From Aquabacterium sp. (GTDB lineage: Bacteria; Pseudomonadota; Gammaproteobacteria; Burkholderiales; Burkholderiaceae_C), in contig NZ_JACPYU010000023.1 of assembly GCF_016195855.1 (NCBI RefSeq), positions 1-64,000 on the forward strand: DNA of 64,000 nt, given 5' to 3'. The position numbers and the translations under genes were made by a program. The stretch's first letter is position 1. Every line of letters starts with the position of its first letter. The notes beneath the pieces are model-generated. The model had not been told where the DNA came from. It did no database searches and saw only the letters and a list, made by a program, of their open reading frames with translations. Positions 44,886-54,454 of this stretch are shown piece after piece.

Positions 44886-46223
44886 CTACTGAAGCTCCGC
44901 CATTGTTGGCGTGGTTGGGCGCAAGCGGATGCTCTTCAACAATGCATCCAGGCGCGCCTTGCTTTCTTCAAATGATGGTGGGTCGGTTTTCAGGCGCTCA
45001 ATCTTTGAGCGCTCTGTCTGCGCTTGGGTGAAGCTGCGCATGTCCACCGCGATGAAGGGCAGCACATGCGAGCCCATCCAGCCCATATAGCCGGTGTAGA
45101 CGCTGTAGTTGTCGAATTGACGTTTGCCCTCAGTCAAGCGAACAGCCGCGCCGCCTTGTTCCGAAGCCAACTCACCGACGTAGGCGCGGTGTGGGCCCAC
45201 GCGCTTCTTGAGGACCTTGGCGACTTCCTCATTGGCGAAACCTGGCATCAACCCAACCGATGCACGGGAAGTGGCCTCGAGCAGGGTATTGGTGATGGGG
45301 CGTTCACCCACAACTTGTGTGGTGATGACGTACAGCACGTTCGGGCGGTCATCAAAGCGAATGCCTGCTGCAGTGTGGAAGGGCACCGTGCCGTCATCGG
45401 GGATGAAGCCGTAAGGGAAGCAGACTCCGCGCTCTTGCGGGATCTCGTAGAGCTTGCGTGGCTGAAAGCGTTTCATGAAGTCTGAGAACCAAGCTTCGCG
45501 TTGCGCGTTCGTGCGCTGATCATTGGAGTCACTCCCCATCACAAAGTGGTAGTAGACGCCATTGCTCAAGAGGTAGCCTTGCAGATAGCGCCCCTGGGCA
45601 TATCCTTTTCTGTCGGGTATGCCGAATTCCAGAGCGTGAGAAGCTTTGCCAACGTCAGCGATGGCCTGTTTCTTCTCGAGTAGCTTCTTCTCCCATTCGG
45701 CGATCGATTTATCGTGCTCCTCTTGAGTTGTGTTGGGCTCAAGCTCACTTGGAGACATGCTTTTTAGCCGTGTAACCACCCTCTCGGTAATTGCCATATC
45801 TTCGGCGAGGTCCCTTTTGATATATTTCTTTTCATCTATCGCGTCCTCGTAGTCCTTATCTAATTGTTCTTGAGTGGCACCGGGGAAGATCAGGGCATAG
45901 AGGCCGCCATATGGGCCGTACTCGAGCTTTTCATCACCACTTCGAAGTTCCCGCGACAGAACAGGCTCTTGTCCTTTAAAGTCTCTTCGCGTGGAAGCAC
46001 TCAACGCCCATTTAAAAGCACTTTCTGCATTGAAGGTCAATCGCCCTAGGCATTCCTGTTGGCTCGATGCATTGGGTTTGTAGCTGGCGTTCAGCGCTTG
46101 TTCCAAGTCCTTCTTGCTTGGTTGCGGCATTGGGCGCTCATCATTATTGGCCTTACTAGGTTGGCAAGCAATCAAAGGCAAACTCAATAACAGACCAAAC
46201 CAGCCTCGTTTCAAGATGGTCAT
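44886..46223 (-). CDS. Tli4-like T6SS immunity lipoprotein
   Basis: 445 residues. Lipoprotein signal LLLSLPLIAC with Cys20 places it in the periplasm. The body has a long coiled-coil-like helix (EEHDKSIAEWEKKLLEKKQAI) and a C-terminal region (GMGSHV-type beta strands, then SIRLRPTTPTMAEL) that resembles the Tli4 family of immunity proteins for phospholipase effectors. Its ATG overlaps the stop of the phospholipase gene by four bases, the usual effector-immunity arrangement. It should bind the effector in the periplasm and protect the producer. Confidence 0.7.
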   Translation of the reverse strand: MTILKRGWFGLLLSLPLIACQPSKANNDERPMPQPSKKDLEQALNASYKPNASSQQECLGRLTFNAESAFKWALSASTRRDFKGQEPVLSRELRSGDEKLEYGPYGGLYALIFPGATQEQLDKDYEDAIDEKKYIKRDLAEDMAITERVVTRLKSMSPSELEPNTTQEEHDKSIAEWEKKLLEKKQAIADVGKASHALEFGIPDRKGYAQGRYLQGYLLSNGVYYHFVMGSDSNDQRTNAQREAWFSDFMKRFQPRKLYEIPQERGVCFPYGFIPDDGTVPFHTAAGIRFDDRPNVLYVITTQVVGERPITNTLLEATSRASVGLMPGFANEEVAKVLKKRVGPHRAYVGELASEQGGAAVRLTEGKRQFDNYSVYTGYMGWMGSHVLPFIAVDMRSFTQAQTERSKIERLKTDPPSFEESKARLDALLKSIRLRPTTPTMAELQ

Positions 46224-49200
46224 ACGGCTTGGCTTTCAGTCTGGGTTGTTGTGTTGGCTGCCACAGAGCTGTCGTGTACGTCGGTTGAACCTACCATCGT
46301 AGGCGAAGGTATGGTGTTTTCCATCGCAATCACGGTCAGGTTGAAACCAGACAGGTTGTTTTCCCAGGCCGTCCAATTGACGGGCAAAGCTGTGATGAAG
46401 CCCTGAATACCTTTAGGCGGCTCTGTTGCTGGTAAAACGCGTTTGGAGTTTGTTTCTGGCTCATAGGTGTGGCTGACGTCTTGAACCGTTGCCTTTCGCC
46501 AGAACAACTCGTCAAAGGGCATGCGATAAGCAAGTCGCCCGCCGCGATCATGTTCGACATAGTTGACATACTTCCAAAGAGGCCAGATTGATCCTGTCGG
46601 TGTGCCCTTGTCAGGTTCTGAGGCTTGAACTGTCGGATGCGCAACATTTCTAGGAACGAACCAAAATGCCGCTTCATAAATCTTCGCGTTTTCCTCGGCA
46701 GCTTGCTGAATCGCTTGCCACGTGGAGGGCGCTGCCGGACTTTTGAGCAGCGCCTCACTGGCCAACGCGATGGCAGTGCGGTTTGCACTCGTCAAACCAA
46801 ACAGCTTTTTCCACAAACGGATGCGCAGGTCGTGCACTTTGCTGGCTACTGGATGGTCACTTCTACCATCCAACTTAGCCATGACTGGCATGTCATCCGT
46901 GATCACTACGGCCAGTTCCGAATCACGGTTACCCAGCATGCTTCGGTCATTGATGTTGGCACTGCCCAGTACGGCAACACGGTCATCGGCAATCAGCAAC
47001 TTACTGTGCACATAAATTTGCTCGGTCACCGGCTTTTTGCCGATCACGTCCCAGTTGCGCAGATTCAATAGCGTCAGGTAGGACTTCCATCCATTGCCAG
47101 CGGCCTCTTTGAGACTTTCCGAGTCCATGTTTGTGACACGTTGCTCAGCCTCTTCAATCGAGATCTTCTTTTGGTCATGCAGTTGCTTGGCCACTATGGC
47201 ACGACGGATGCCGTTGACCAGACTGTGCTCGCCAAACACCAGTGATTGCATGGTCAGGTGGGTCTGCGTCATGATATTCACGACATTGAGCAGGCCTTCC
47301 GGATGCACCGGTAGCACCATGTACACGTGAAAGGGTACGCCGTCATATACCGCGGTGGTAATGCGGTCCACCAATGCCTGCCCTATGGGGTTGAGCAACC
47401 TTTCCTGAGGCTTGCCCATCAAGCGCAAGGCTTCAATGGTTGTGGCGTTGGTCATGGCTTGTTTCAGGTCCGCCATGAAGGCCTTGCCTTGCGCCAGCTT
47501 CTTGACCTCGGGGACCTTCTCCCAATGCATCGTGGTGGGGACCTTCGCCATGGGCACACCCCGGATACCCAGCATGTCAATGAAGCGCTGGTAGGTCGGT
47601 GATGATTCGATCTTGAGGATGGCTGCCATCGGCCCGGACAGCTTGCCTCGTGGCGCTTGGTCATCACCATAGGCACTCTGGAAAAACTGCCCCTCGATAT
47701 AGATGAACTTGCTGGCTCCTTGAATGACCTTGACCATGCCTTTGAGGCAATTGTTCTGCTGCATGGCCGGGGCCTTGTCCCCGAGTTCCGCATTCTCTTG
47801 GGAGACCAATTGTTTTGGGGCGCTACGCAAGACTTGCACCCAGTTGCTGCCGGTACCCTCCTGGCGCTGCGGTAGGTGCTCCTTTGCGATGCGAGGGGCC
47901 TTGGGTGTCTTGATGATTTCCAGACCAATTCTGGCGAGCAGTGGGTCGACGAGTTTGGCGTAGGGGTCTCGGTACCGCGCAAAAGACGTTTCATAGCTTC
48001 GTGCCGAGCCATTCCACCGGCGCACGAAGTTCTGGCTCAGATCGAAAACGGCTGAGCCCTTGATGTGGCAATGTACGTCGTGCCAAGGCATGCGTGGTTG
48101 GCAATCCACGTCAATGATCTTGCCGCTCTTGGGTACGACCTTGGTGTGCTTGAGGAGCCGGTCATAACGTTCAGGCAGCTTGCCAGATGAGGCATAAAGG
48201 GCCGCGAAGACGGCATACGACAGCGCATGCACGACCGAGGAGACCTCTTGCAGCATGGCCGGCGGCAAGCGATTGAGGTCTGCATTGTTCAGCCAGGCGA
48301 GCAGCGCGGACATGGCATTGGCTGCATTGGCGGCACCTGTGTCTCGCAGCGCTTGCAGTTTGTCTTGAACGTCTTTTGGCAACTTCGCCCAGGCCCATCG
48401 TGAAGCCTCCTGTGCGGCATCTGCCGCAGCAGCTTTGACGGGAGCGGTAAAGCGCCCGATGAGGTCAATGTTTTCCCAGATGTTCGATGCGCGGGCTTGG
48501 GTGTCCTTGAGAGACTGTGTGACTTCTGCCTTCAGGTCCCAAGCTGGTGCAAAGAGGTCTGCCGGCGAAGTCAAGAAAGTGGCGACTGTTCCTTTGAGGC
48601 CGTCGAGTGTGCACGCGGCGAGCAACTCGGCCCGTGTCAGGCAGTTGGCTTGCTCGACATTGCTCAGATCGTGAACCGGCGGGATGCAGGAGTTGTATAA
48701 CTCGTTAAGCGTGCGTCCATCGGCTTTCAAACTGAAGTTGCCGTCGTCGCGTCTGCCGTAGGCGAGATCAATGCCGCCAACGAACGCGTGTTCGTTGTCT
48801 ACCACGACCTGTTTTTGATGATGAGAGAAGAACAAGCCCAATGAACCTTGGTCTCCTTGCTGCATCGCGGGCAGGCAGTAGGCTCTTCCCTTGGGTTTGC
48901 CTGCGTTGAGTTGGAACACGGCCAACATGGTTTCGAAGTCGCCTGTGTCCACGCCAGCCTTGGGAGAAAGCCATGGCATCACGTAGACAGATGCGCCGTT
49001 GTCCACCGCCGCTTTCAAGCAATCAAAGAGCGTGGCCTTGCCATCCAGTTCGACGTCGTAGTTGACTTGCCAACCCGCGATGAAGACCGACTTCTTCGCA
49101 TTTCGGATGTAGCTCGCAACCGATTTGAAGTACTCGGCCCCAGTGACATAGAAATCAATGTCGTTGCCACGGTGCGGTGTGCTGAACAATTGCCCCCACG

Positions 49201-49345
49201 ACCACTCAGGTGATGACCCAACGCGCGTCATGCCTTCGATCTGAACGCGCTCTGTGTCTTTGGGGAACCATGCTGGCGCGGATCGCGCTTGTGTCGTTGG
49301 TTGACCACCTGCGTCCACTGGCTGGTGGATCTTCTTTCCTGCCAT
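46220..49345 (-). CDS. T6SS phospholipase D effector (Tle5-type)
   Basis: 1041 residues. Two HKD catalytic motifs are complete: HHQKQVVVD (His176, Lys178, Asp183) and VHSKLLIADD (His780, Lys782, Asp787) followed by GSANINDRSMLG. The large spacing between the halves and the surrounding NDIDFYVTGAEYFKSVASYIRNAKKSVFIAGWQVNYD resemble the Tle5 phospholipase D effectors. It would hydrolyse phospholipids of target cell membranes after delivery. No signal peptide, as expected for VgrG delivery. It starts 17 bases after the VgrG stop and overlaps the immunity gene. Confidence 0.85.
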   Translation of the reverse strand: MAGKKIHQPVDAGGQPTTQARSAPAWFPKDTERVQIEGMTRVGSSPEWSWGQLFSTPHRGNDIDFYVTGAEYFKSVASYIRNAKKSVFIAGWQVNYDVELDGKATLFDCLKAAVDNGASVYVMPWLSPKAGVDTGDFETMLAVFQLNAGKPKGRAYCLPAMQQGDQGSLGLFFSHHQKQVVVDNEHAFVGGIDLAYGRRDDGNFSLKADGRTLNELYNSCIPPVHDLSNVEQANCLTRAELLAACTLDGLKGTVATFLTSPADLFAPAWDLKAEVTQSLKDTQARASNIWENIDLIGRFTAPVKAAAADAAQEASRWAWAKLPKDVQDKLQALRDTGAANAANAMSALLAWLNNADLNRLPPAMLQEVSSVVHALSYAVFAALYASSGKLPERYDRLLKHTKVVPKSGKIIDVDCQPRMPWHDVHCHIKGSAVFDLSQNFVRRWNGSARSYETSFARYRDPYAKLVDPLLARIGLEIIKTPKAPRIAKEHLPQRQEGTGSNWVQVLRSAPKQLVSQENAELGDKAPAMQQNNCLKGMVKVIQGASKFIYIEGQFFQSAYGDDQAPRGKLSGPMAAILKIESSPTYQRFIDMLGIRGVPMAKVPTTMHWEKVPEVKKLAQGKAFMADLKQAMTNATTIEALRLMGKPQERLLNPIGQALVDRITTAVYDGVPFHVYMVLPVHPEGLLNVVNIMTQTHLTMQSLVFGEHSLVNGIRRAIVAKQLHDQKKISIEEAEQRVTNMDSESLKEAAGNGWKSYLTLLNLRNWDVIGKKPVTEQIYVHSKLLIADDRVAVLGSANINDRSMLGNRDSELAVVITDDMPVMAKLDGRSDHPVASKVHDLRIRLWKKLFGLTSANRTAIALASEALLKSPAAPSTWQAIQQAAEENAKIYEAAFWFVPRNVAHPTVQASEPDKGTPTGSIWPLWKYVNYVEHDRGGRLAYRMPFDELFWRKATVQDVSHTYEPETNSKRVLPATEPPKGIQGFITALPVNWTAWENNLSGFNLTVIAMENTIPSPTMVGSTDVHDSSVAANTTTQTESQAV

Positions 49346-49362
49346 GTCAATGTCCCTTGTGT

Positions 49363-52300
49363 TTATTGTTTGAGCTTGCTCAGCAGCGACGAGTCATTAC
49401 CGGCTTCCAGAACACGCTTGGCATGCTTGAGATCTTCTGCGGCATCGTCATTGTTCAAGTGCGCATGGGTGTCATGGCTGAAGTCCGCGGCATTCAAGGC
49501 TTCCCGCAGCTTGGCCTCATCGCTCCATGCGGAATCTTGTACCTGGGCACTCAGTTGCACTGCTTGGCCTGGGTACAAGAGCCAGAGACTGTTGGGATGG
49601 GCGAGATAGGCCTTACCCAAGGCCTTTTGCTGATCGCCTGACAGATTGACGACACCTTGTGCATCGGTCTCGCCAGCCATCAAAACAGCGTCGCTCGAGA
49701 CCACCCCCATCCCGCGGGGTGTCGAGACGGATTTGACGATCTTCCACGGCGTGTGTGCGAGGGCGTGTCCCTTGGGGCCCGGAACATCAGTGAGGCACAT
49801 GTCGAAACTCAATTCGCTTACAGACAGGGATGATCTGGGCATCTGCGGCATCGCCCACGACGCCGTCCCACCCCCCACCATCGACTTCTGCCCAGCCTGC
49901 ACCGTGATCTTCCCCGGGCACTGCGCAGTAAAGCTCCCGCCCTCGATCGTGATGCTGGCCCCGCCAGACACCGCCAGCGTCACCTTCTTGGCCGCCGCGA
50001 TGTTGACCACCCCACTCGCCGTCTTCAACTGCAACTCCTGTTTGGCCGCAATCTGCGCCGGCCCGGCTTGAGCCTGCATGTCAATCGGCCCTTGCGCCGC
50101 GATCATCGTCAGGCCCTTGCCCGCAGCTTCCGATCCCGGTTGAATGGCGCCTGCCAGCAACCCAATCGCCTGCCCCGTGTGCACGCGGGCTTGCCCACCC
50201 ACTGCAAAGTGCGTGTCCTGCCCGCTGGCGATCTGCGCGGTGTCTTGCGCGCTCAGGTGCAGGTCCTGCCCTGCGGTCAAACCGATGCCGGCTTTGCCCA
50301 CCAGGGCAATGTTCGGGTCGGCCATGTGGGGTACCTTGCTCTGGCCGGTACCCGTAGCTTTGTCTGCCGCGTCGGCATGGGCGTTGCCCAGGCTGCTGGT
50401 GCTGACCATGCCGCTGAGGCTCTTGGTCAGGGCGGCTGCGGGGGCGGCCTGGTCGTCCAGGTTGCTCTTGCCCGCACCGGCGCTGCCGGCTGCGGTGGCC
50501 AGGCCCACGGTCTGGTGGATGCTGGCGGCCTGGTGGAAGGTGCTGGCCAGTTGCTGGGCTTGTTTGGCCAGGGCCATGCCGGGGGCGTTGTCGCCAGCCG
50601 GGGTGGCGCTTTGGCCCAGGCCATTACCCAGGCCGAATGTGCTGAGCATCACGCCGCGTGCAGCGCGCAGGCCGCCCCAGGCGTCGGTGCGAAGTTCGAA
50701 GCCCAGGCCGCGGAAGCTGCCGCGGTGGTTGTCGGCCTGGTGCAGCAGGTGGCCCATTTGCAGCCAGGTCTGGCCCTGGGTGCTGTGCAGCTGGGTGCGC
50801 AGCTGGCCAGGGGTGTCGTCAAACACAAGCTGGTTGTAGCCGCTGCCACCAAATTCCTTGCTCTTGACGCCGCTGAGCGCCGCCGCGTTGGCCTGGCCTG
50901 GGCTGCCATCGGTGGCGGCGCCGGGTGCCGCGCCGTGCCAGGCCGGGCTGTTGCCGCCGGAACCTGAGCCCACCAGGTTCATCTGGCTGCTGGGGCTGTG
51001 GTCGGTGGACTCGGCCAGGGCGCTGGTGTCGGCTTCTGCCGCTTCGCCACCCGGGGTGCGGGGCACGCCGGATTCGCCCCGGCCGTTGTACAGGCTGGCC
51101 ATGACGAAGGGGCGGTCGATGTCGTTGTTGAGGAAGCCGACCAGGACCTCCTGCCCGATGCGGGGGATGAACTGGTGGCCCATGCCGGGGCCGGCCAGGC
51201 GCTGCATGACGCGCAGCCAGCAGCTGTGATCGCTGTTGGCGCGCTGGGACGCAAAGGCATTGGCCTGCCAGTGGAACTTGACCTTGATGCGGCCAAGCTG
51301 GTCGGTATAGAGCTCGTCGGCGCCGCTGGGGCTGATGCTGCCGTTGGGGCCGACCACGATGGCGGTCTGCGGCCCCAAGGCGGTGGGGCGCGGGCGGGGG
51401 CGCAGGCCGGTGTCGTCCATCAACACGGCGCGCCAGGGCACGTTGCGGCGCAGGGCCTGGAACTGGCAGGCGTAGCCGCTCTTGGCGGCCTGCTTGTACA
51501 GGGCAGCGCTGTCCACGGGGAACTGGTCCGGACTGTCGGAGGCCAGGGCAGGCAGGTCGGCGGCGCCCAGGGTCTTGGCGATCTTCTCGCCCAGCTCCTT
51601 GGGCAGGTTGTTGATGCCGATCACGTCGCAACCGGTGACGAAGAACTGCTTGTCTTCATCGGCCAGGCCAAAGGCGGAAAGCGGGTCCAGCGTGGACTGG
51701 GTGACGGCGAACCAGGTGCCGGCGCGCAGGCTGCGCACGGTGCCGCGGCCCAGCCAGGTCTTGTAGCGGGCTTCGTGGGCTTCTTGCAGGCGGGTGGCGG
51801 CGAACTGGGCTTCGGCCTGGTTGCCAAAGAGGAAGTCGCCCGTGGGGTCGTAGCTGGTGAGCCAGCTTTGCAGGCTGGTGGCTTCGTCGCCGCCCCATTC
51901 GTGCGCGGTGGGCACCTCGGCGGTGATGGCGGCATGGGCCTTGTAGTCCCAGCCTTGTACGGCGGTGGCGGTGGGGCCGAGTTTGCGCACGCTGCCCAGG
52001 GCCTGGATGCTGTCTTGCACTTCCTGGCTGCTGCTGCCGTGGAAGCGGATGCCGGCTCCCCCTAAGCTGCTGGCGCTGATGGCGTCTTGGGGTTGCTGGG
52101 CGCTGCTGACGAAGAAGACCACGGTGTGGCCGCCGGGGGCCGCCTCGTCTTCTTCCACCCGCCAGCAGATGCCTTCTTCGGCCAGCAGGCGTTGCACGAA
52201 GGCCAGGTCGGTTTCTCGGTATTGCACGCAGTAGGCGCGGCGGCCCTCGTTGCGGGCAAACAGGCCGGCGGCCACGTAGGCGGTGACGTCGTCGTCCCAC

Positions 52301-52833
52301 GTCCAGGCCGCGATGCTGCTGTGGTCGGCGAACACGTCTTCGACGATCTCGATGACGGATTTGTCCTGCCAGACGCGGCTGTTGAGCGTGTGGCCGAGCA
52401 GCGCCATCCAGGGTTGCACGAGCAGGCCTTTGCGGGCGAAGCCGCCGTCGGCCTCCAGCGAGCTGGCTTCCATGACGTAGCCGCTGCGGCGGGCCTTGCC
52501 GCCATCGGCCAGGGTGGTTTCCAGGGTGATGGGGCGGGCGTAAAGCTGCTTGAGCTCGACGTGGGCGCGCAGCACCAGGGCGTTGATGTAGAGCGAAAAC
52601 GGCTCGGACACCGCCTCGTGCAGGGCAAAGCTTTCGACCATCAGGTCGGCCGGCAGGCTGCGCTCGCTGCTGGGGGCGCTCAGGGTATAGAGGCGGGTTT
52701 CGCTGCCCCACTGCCCGATGAGGGTCGCGAGGGTCGAGTCCATGAGGTCATGGATGGCCGTGTCGATGGCCGACTTGGTGGCGGAAAGGGCAGCGTCAAG
52801 CCCACCCTTCAGAAATGAAGAATCCAGCCCCAT
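49363..52833 (-). CDS. vgrG: T6SS spike protein VgrG with C-terminal extension
   Basis: 1156 residues from the ATG at 52833 with GGGAG upstream; longer frames pass through non-coding DNA. The N-terminal gp27-like half includes ERSLPADLMVESFALHEAVSEPFSLYINAL and VQYRETDLAFVQRLLAEEGI. The gp5-like OB domain is DELYTDQLGRIKVKFHW with GMGHQFIPRIGQEVLVGFLNND. A DUF2345 beta-helix follows (about 820-1000; ALVGKAGIGLTAGQDLHLSAQDT). The last 150 residues form an extra domain (ELSFDMCLTDVPGPKGHALAHTPWKIV ... GETDAQGVVNLSGDQQ) like transthyretin-type VgrG tails that dock effectors. It should load the phospholipase encoded next to it. Confidence 0.92.
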   Translation of the reverse strand: MGLDSSFLKGGLDAALSATKSAIDTAIHDLMDSTLATLIGQWGSETRLYTLSAPSSERSLPADLMVESFALHEAVSEPFSLYINALVLRAHVELKQLYARPITLETTLADGGKARRSGYVMEASSLEADGGFARKGLLVQPWMALLGHTLNSRVWQDKSVIEIVEDVFADHSSIAAWTWDDDVTAYVAAGLFARNEGRRAYCVQYRETDLAFVQRLLAEEGICWRVEEDEAAPGGHTVVFFVSSAQQPQDAISASSLGGAGIRFHGSSSQEVQDSIQALGSVRKLGPTATAVQGWDYKAHAAITAEVPTAHEWGGDEATSLQSWLTSYDPTGDFLFGNQAEAQFAATRLQEAHEARYKTWLGRGTVRSLRAGTWFAVTQSTLDPLSAFGLADEDKQFFVTGCDVIGINNLPKELGEKIAKTLGAADLPALASDSPDQFPVDSAALYKQAAKSGYACQFQALRRNVPWRAVLMDDTGLRPRPRPTALGPQTAIVVGPNGSISPSGADELYTDQLGRIKVKFHWQANAFASQRANSDHSCWLRVMQRLAGPGMGHQFIPRIGQEVLVGFLNNDIDRPFVMASLYNGRGESGVPRTPGGEAAEADTSALAESTDHSPSSQMNLVGSGSGGNSPAWHGAAPGAATDGSPGQANAAALSGVKSKEFGGSGYNQLVFDDTPGQLRTQLHSTQGQTWLQMGHLLHQADNHRGSFRGLGFELRTDAWGGLRAARGVMLSTFGLGNGLGQSATPAGDNAPGMALAKQAQQLASTFHQAASIHQTVGLATAAGSAGAGKSNLDDQAAPAAALTKSLSGMVSTSSLGNAHADAADKATGTGQSKVPHMADPNIALVGKAGIGLTAGQDLHLSAQDTAQIASGQDTHFAVGGQARVHTGQAIGLLAGAIQPGSEAAGKGLTMIAAQGPIDMQAQAGPAQIAAKQELQLKTASGVVNIAAAKKVTLAVSGGASITIEGGSFTAQCPGKITVQAGQKSMVGGGTASWAMPQMPRSSLSVSELSFDMCLTDVPGPKGHALAHTPWKIVKSVSTPRGMGVVSSDAVLMAGETDAQGVVNLSGDQQKALGKAYLAHPNSLWLLYPGQAVQLSAQVQDSAWSDEAKLREALNAADFSHDTHAHLNNDDAAEDLKHAKRVLEAGNDSSLLSKLKQ

Positions 52834-53087
52834 GTCGGGCTCCCTGCTGTGGTTTCGTGTTTGATCGGATCGAGGAGGAATTCTCAGGTTGAACACAAGG
52901 CCGGCAGCCCACCCCCTTGGGGTGTATGTGCAACCTGCTGTAACCAATCCCGCCAGGCCGGTAACTGTTCGTGAACTGGCGCACGCTCTCCCCATTGTTC
53001 GATGCTTCAAAGCGCGACAGGGGGATCAAGCTCTGGGGCAGACGGCCGAAGACGATCTAGCCGCCTCATCCACCGGAGAGTCTGACC

Positions 53088-53396
53088 ATGGGTCAAAAAA
53101 CCACCGCCCAAGCCCTTCGCGACCAGCTGATGGCCCCCCGCGCCATCGAACGCGTCCACGCCATGCACGCCCTGGAGCTGGAGCTGGAAGAAGCCCGCGC
53201 CAACCCGGTGGCCGATGAACTGGAAGCGTTTACCGCCCGCGGCATTCCCTATTACGCCCCGCAAGACCCCGAATACCGCGAGTGGGTGGCCAAGGCCGTG
53301 GCCTATTGGGAAAAGCTGCACGCCGAGCCGCATGCCCCGGTGCCGCGCATGAGCGCCGCCAAGGTACGTGGCAGCCGCGCCAAGCACCTGGCCTGA
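53088..53396 (+). CDS. small hypothetical protein
   Basis: 102 residues, ATG with GGAGAG upstream. Mostly helical and charged: LRDQLMAPRAIERVHAMHALELELEEARANPVADELEAF. The C-terminal tail is basic (RMSAAKVRGSRAKHLA). No signal or membrane segment. It is divergent from vgrG by 254 bases and may be unrelated to it. No family recognised. Confidence 0.6.
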   Translation: MGQKTTAQALRDQLMAPRAIERVHAMHALELELEEARANPVADELEAFTARGIPYYAPQDPEYREWVAKAVAYWEKLHAEPHAPVPRMSAAKVRGSRAKHLA

Positions 53397-53506
53397 ACCT
53401 GCCTGAACCTGCGCTTTGCCCTGCTTGTCCCGCTGATCGGCAGGGCTGCCCCGGCTGCCCTATGATCGCCCCGCGCACCGATGTAGCGGGTGCGGGGTGA
53501 GCCTGC

Positions 53507-54424
53507 ATGACACTGCCTGACCGGATCCGCGTTCTGGAGCGCGGCTGGCTATCGTCCAACAACATCGTGTTTCTGGACGACGACGCTGGCGCCAGCGTGG
53601 TGGACACGGGTTATGTCACCCACATCGACGAGACCATTCGCCTGATTGACGAGGCCCGTGAGGGCCGGCCGCTGCGCCGCATCGTCAACACCCACATCCA
53701 TTCTGATCATGCCGGGGGCAATGCCCGGCTGAAGGCCTTGCATGGCTGCGAGGTGTGGATCCCGCCGGGCGAGGCCGACTTGGTGGACGCGTGGGACGAA
53801 GACGCCTTAAGTTACCGCCGCACGAGCCAGCAGTGCCCGCCCTTCAGCTATGACGCCTTGATCCACCCGCATGACACCTTGCGACTGGGTGGCGAGGACT
53901 GGACCGTGCTGCCCGCAGCCGGCCACGACCATGCCATGGTGATGCTGTGGTGCGCGCACCTGGGCATCTTGCTGTCGGCCGATGCGCTGTGGCAAAAGGG
54001 CTTTGGCGTGATCTTTCCGGAGCTGGCTGGCATCCCCGGTTTTGCGCAGCAAAAAGCTACGCTGGAGCTGATCGGGCAGTTGAAGCCGCGCCTGGTGATC
54101 CCCGGGCATGGCGCGCCGTTCAGCGGGGCGGCGGTGGACGCGGCCCTGATGGCGGCACATTCGCGCATCGACTGGTTGATGGAAGAGCCGCGCCGCAACT
54201 CAGACAACGCGCTCAAGGTGCTGCTGGCCTTCAAGCTGCTGGAGGCCCAGCGCCTGACGGTGGGCGAGCTGACCGAGCTGGTGCGCACCAGCCTGCAGGG
54301 CAATGTGGCCATGCAGGCGCACTACCCGCATGACCCTGAAGCGATGGCCGGGTTCATGGCCGAGCAACTGGTGCGGGCGGGTGCGGCCACGCGCGACGGT
54401 GACGTGCTGATCGCCACACGCTGA
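53507..54424 (+). CDS. metallo-beta-lactamase-fold hydrolase
   Basis: 305 residues. The zinc signature is NTHIHSDHAGG (His63, His65, Asp67, His68), with a second-site His in AAGHDHAMVMLW and VIPGHGAPFSG further on. No signal peptide, so cytosolic. The C-terminal helical domain (NALKVLLAFKLLEAQRLTVGELTEL) is typical of the MBL subgroup near lactonases and of unknown substrate. Monocistronic; it follows the small gene at a distance of 110 bases. Confidence 0.88.
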   Translation: MTLPDRIRVLERGWLSSNNIVFLDDDAGASVVDTGYVTHIDETIRLIDEAREGRPLRRIVNTHIHSDHAGGNARLKALHGCEVWIPPGEADLVDAWDEDALSYRRTSQQCPPFSYDALIHPHDTLRLGGEDWTVLPAAGHDHAMVMLWCAHLGILLSADALWQKGFGVIFPELAGIPGFAQQKATLELIGQLKPRLVIPGHGAPFSGAAVDAALMAAHSRIDWLMEEPRRNSDNALKVLLAFKLLEAQRLTVGELTELVRTSLQGNVAMQAHYPHDPEAMAGFMAEQLVRAGAATRDGDVLIATR

Positions 54425-54454
54425 GCCGCTCACCATGCCGGTCAGCTAGGTGCA

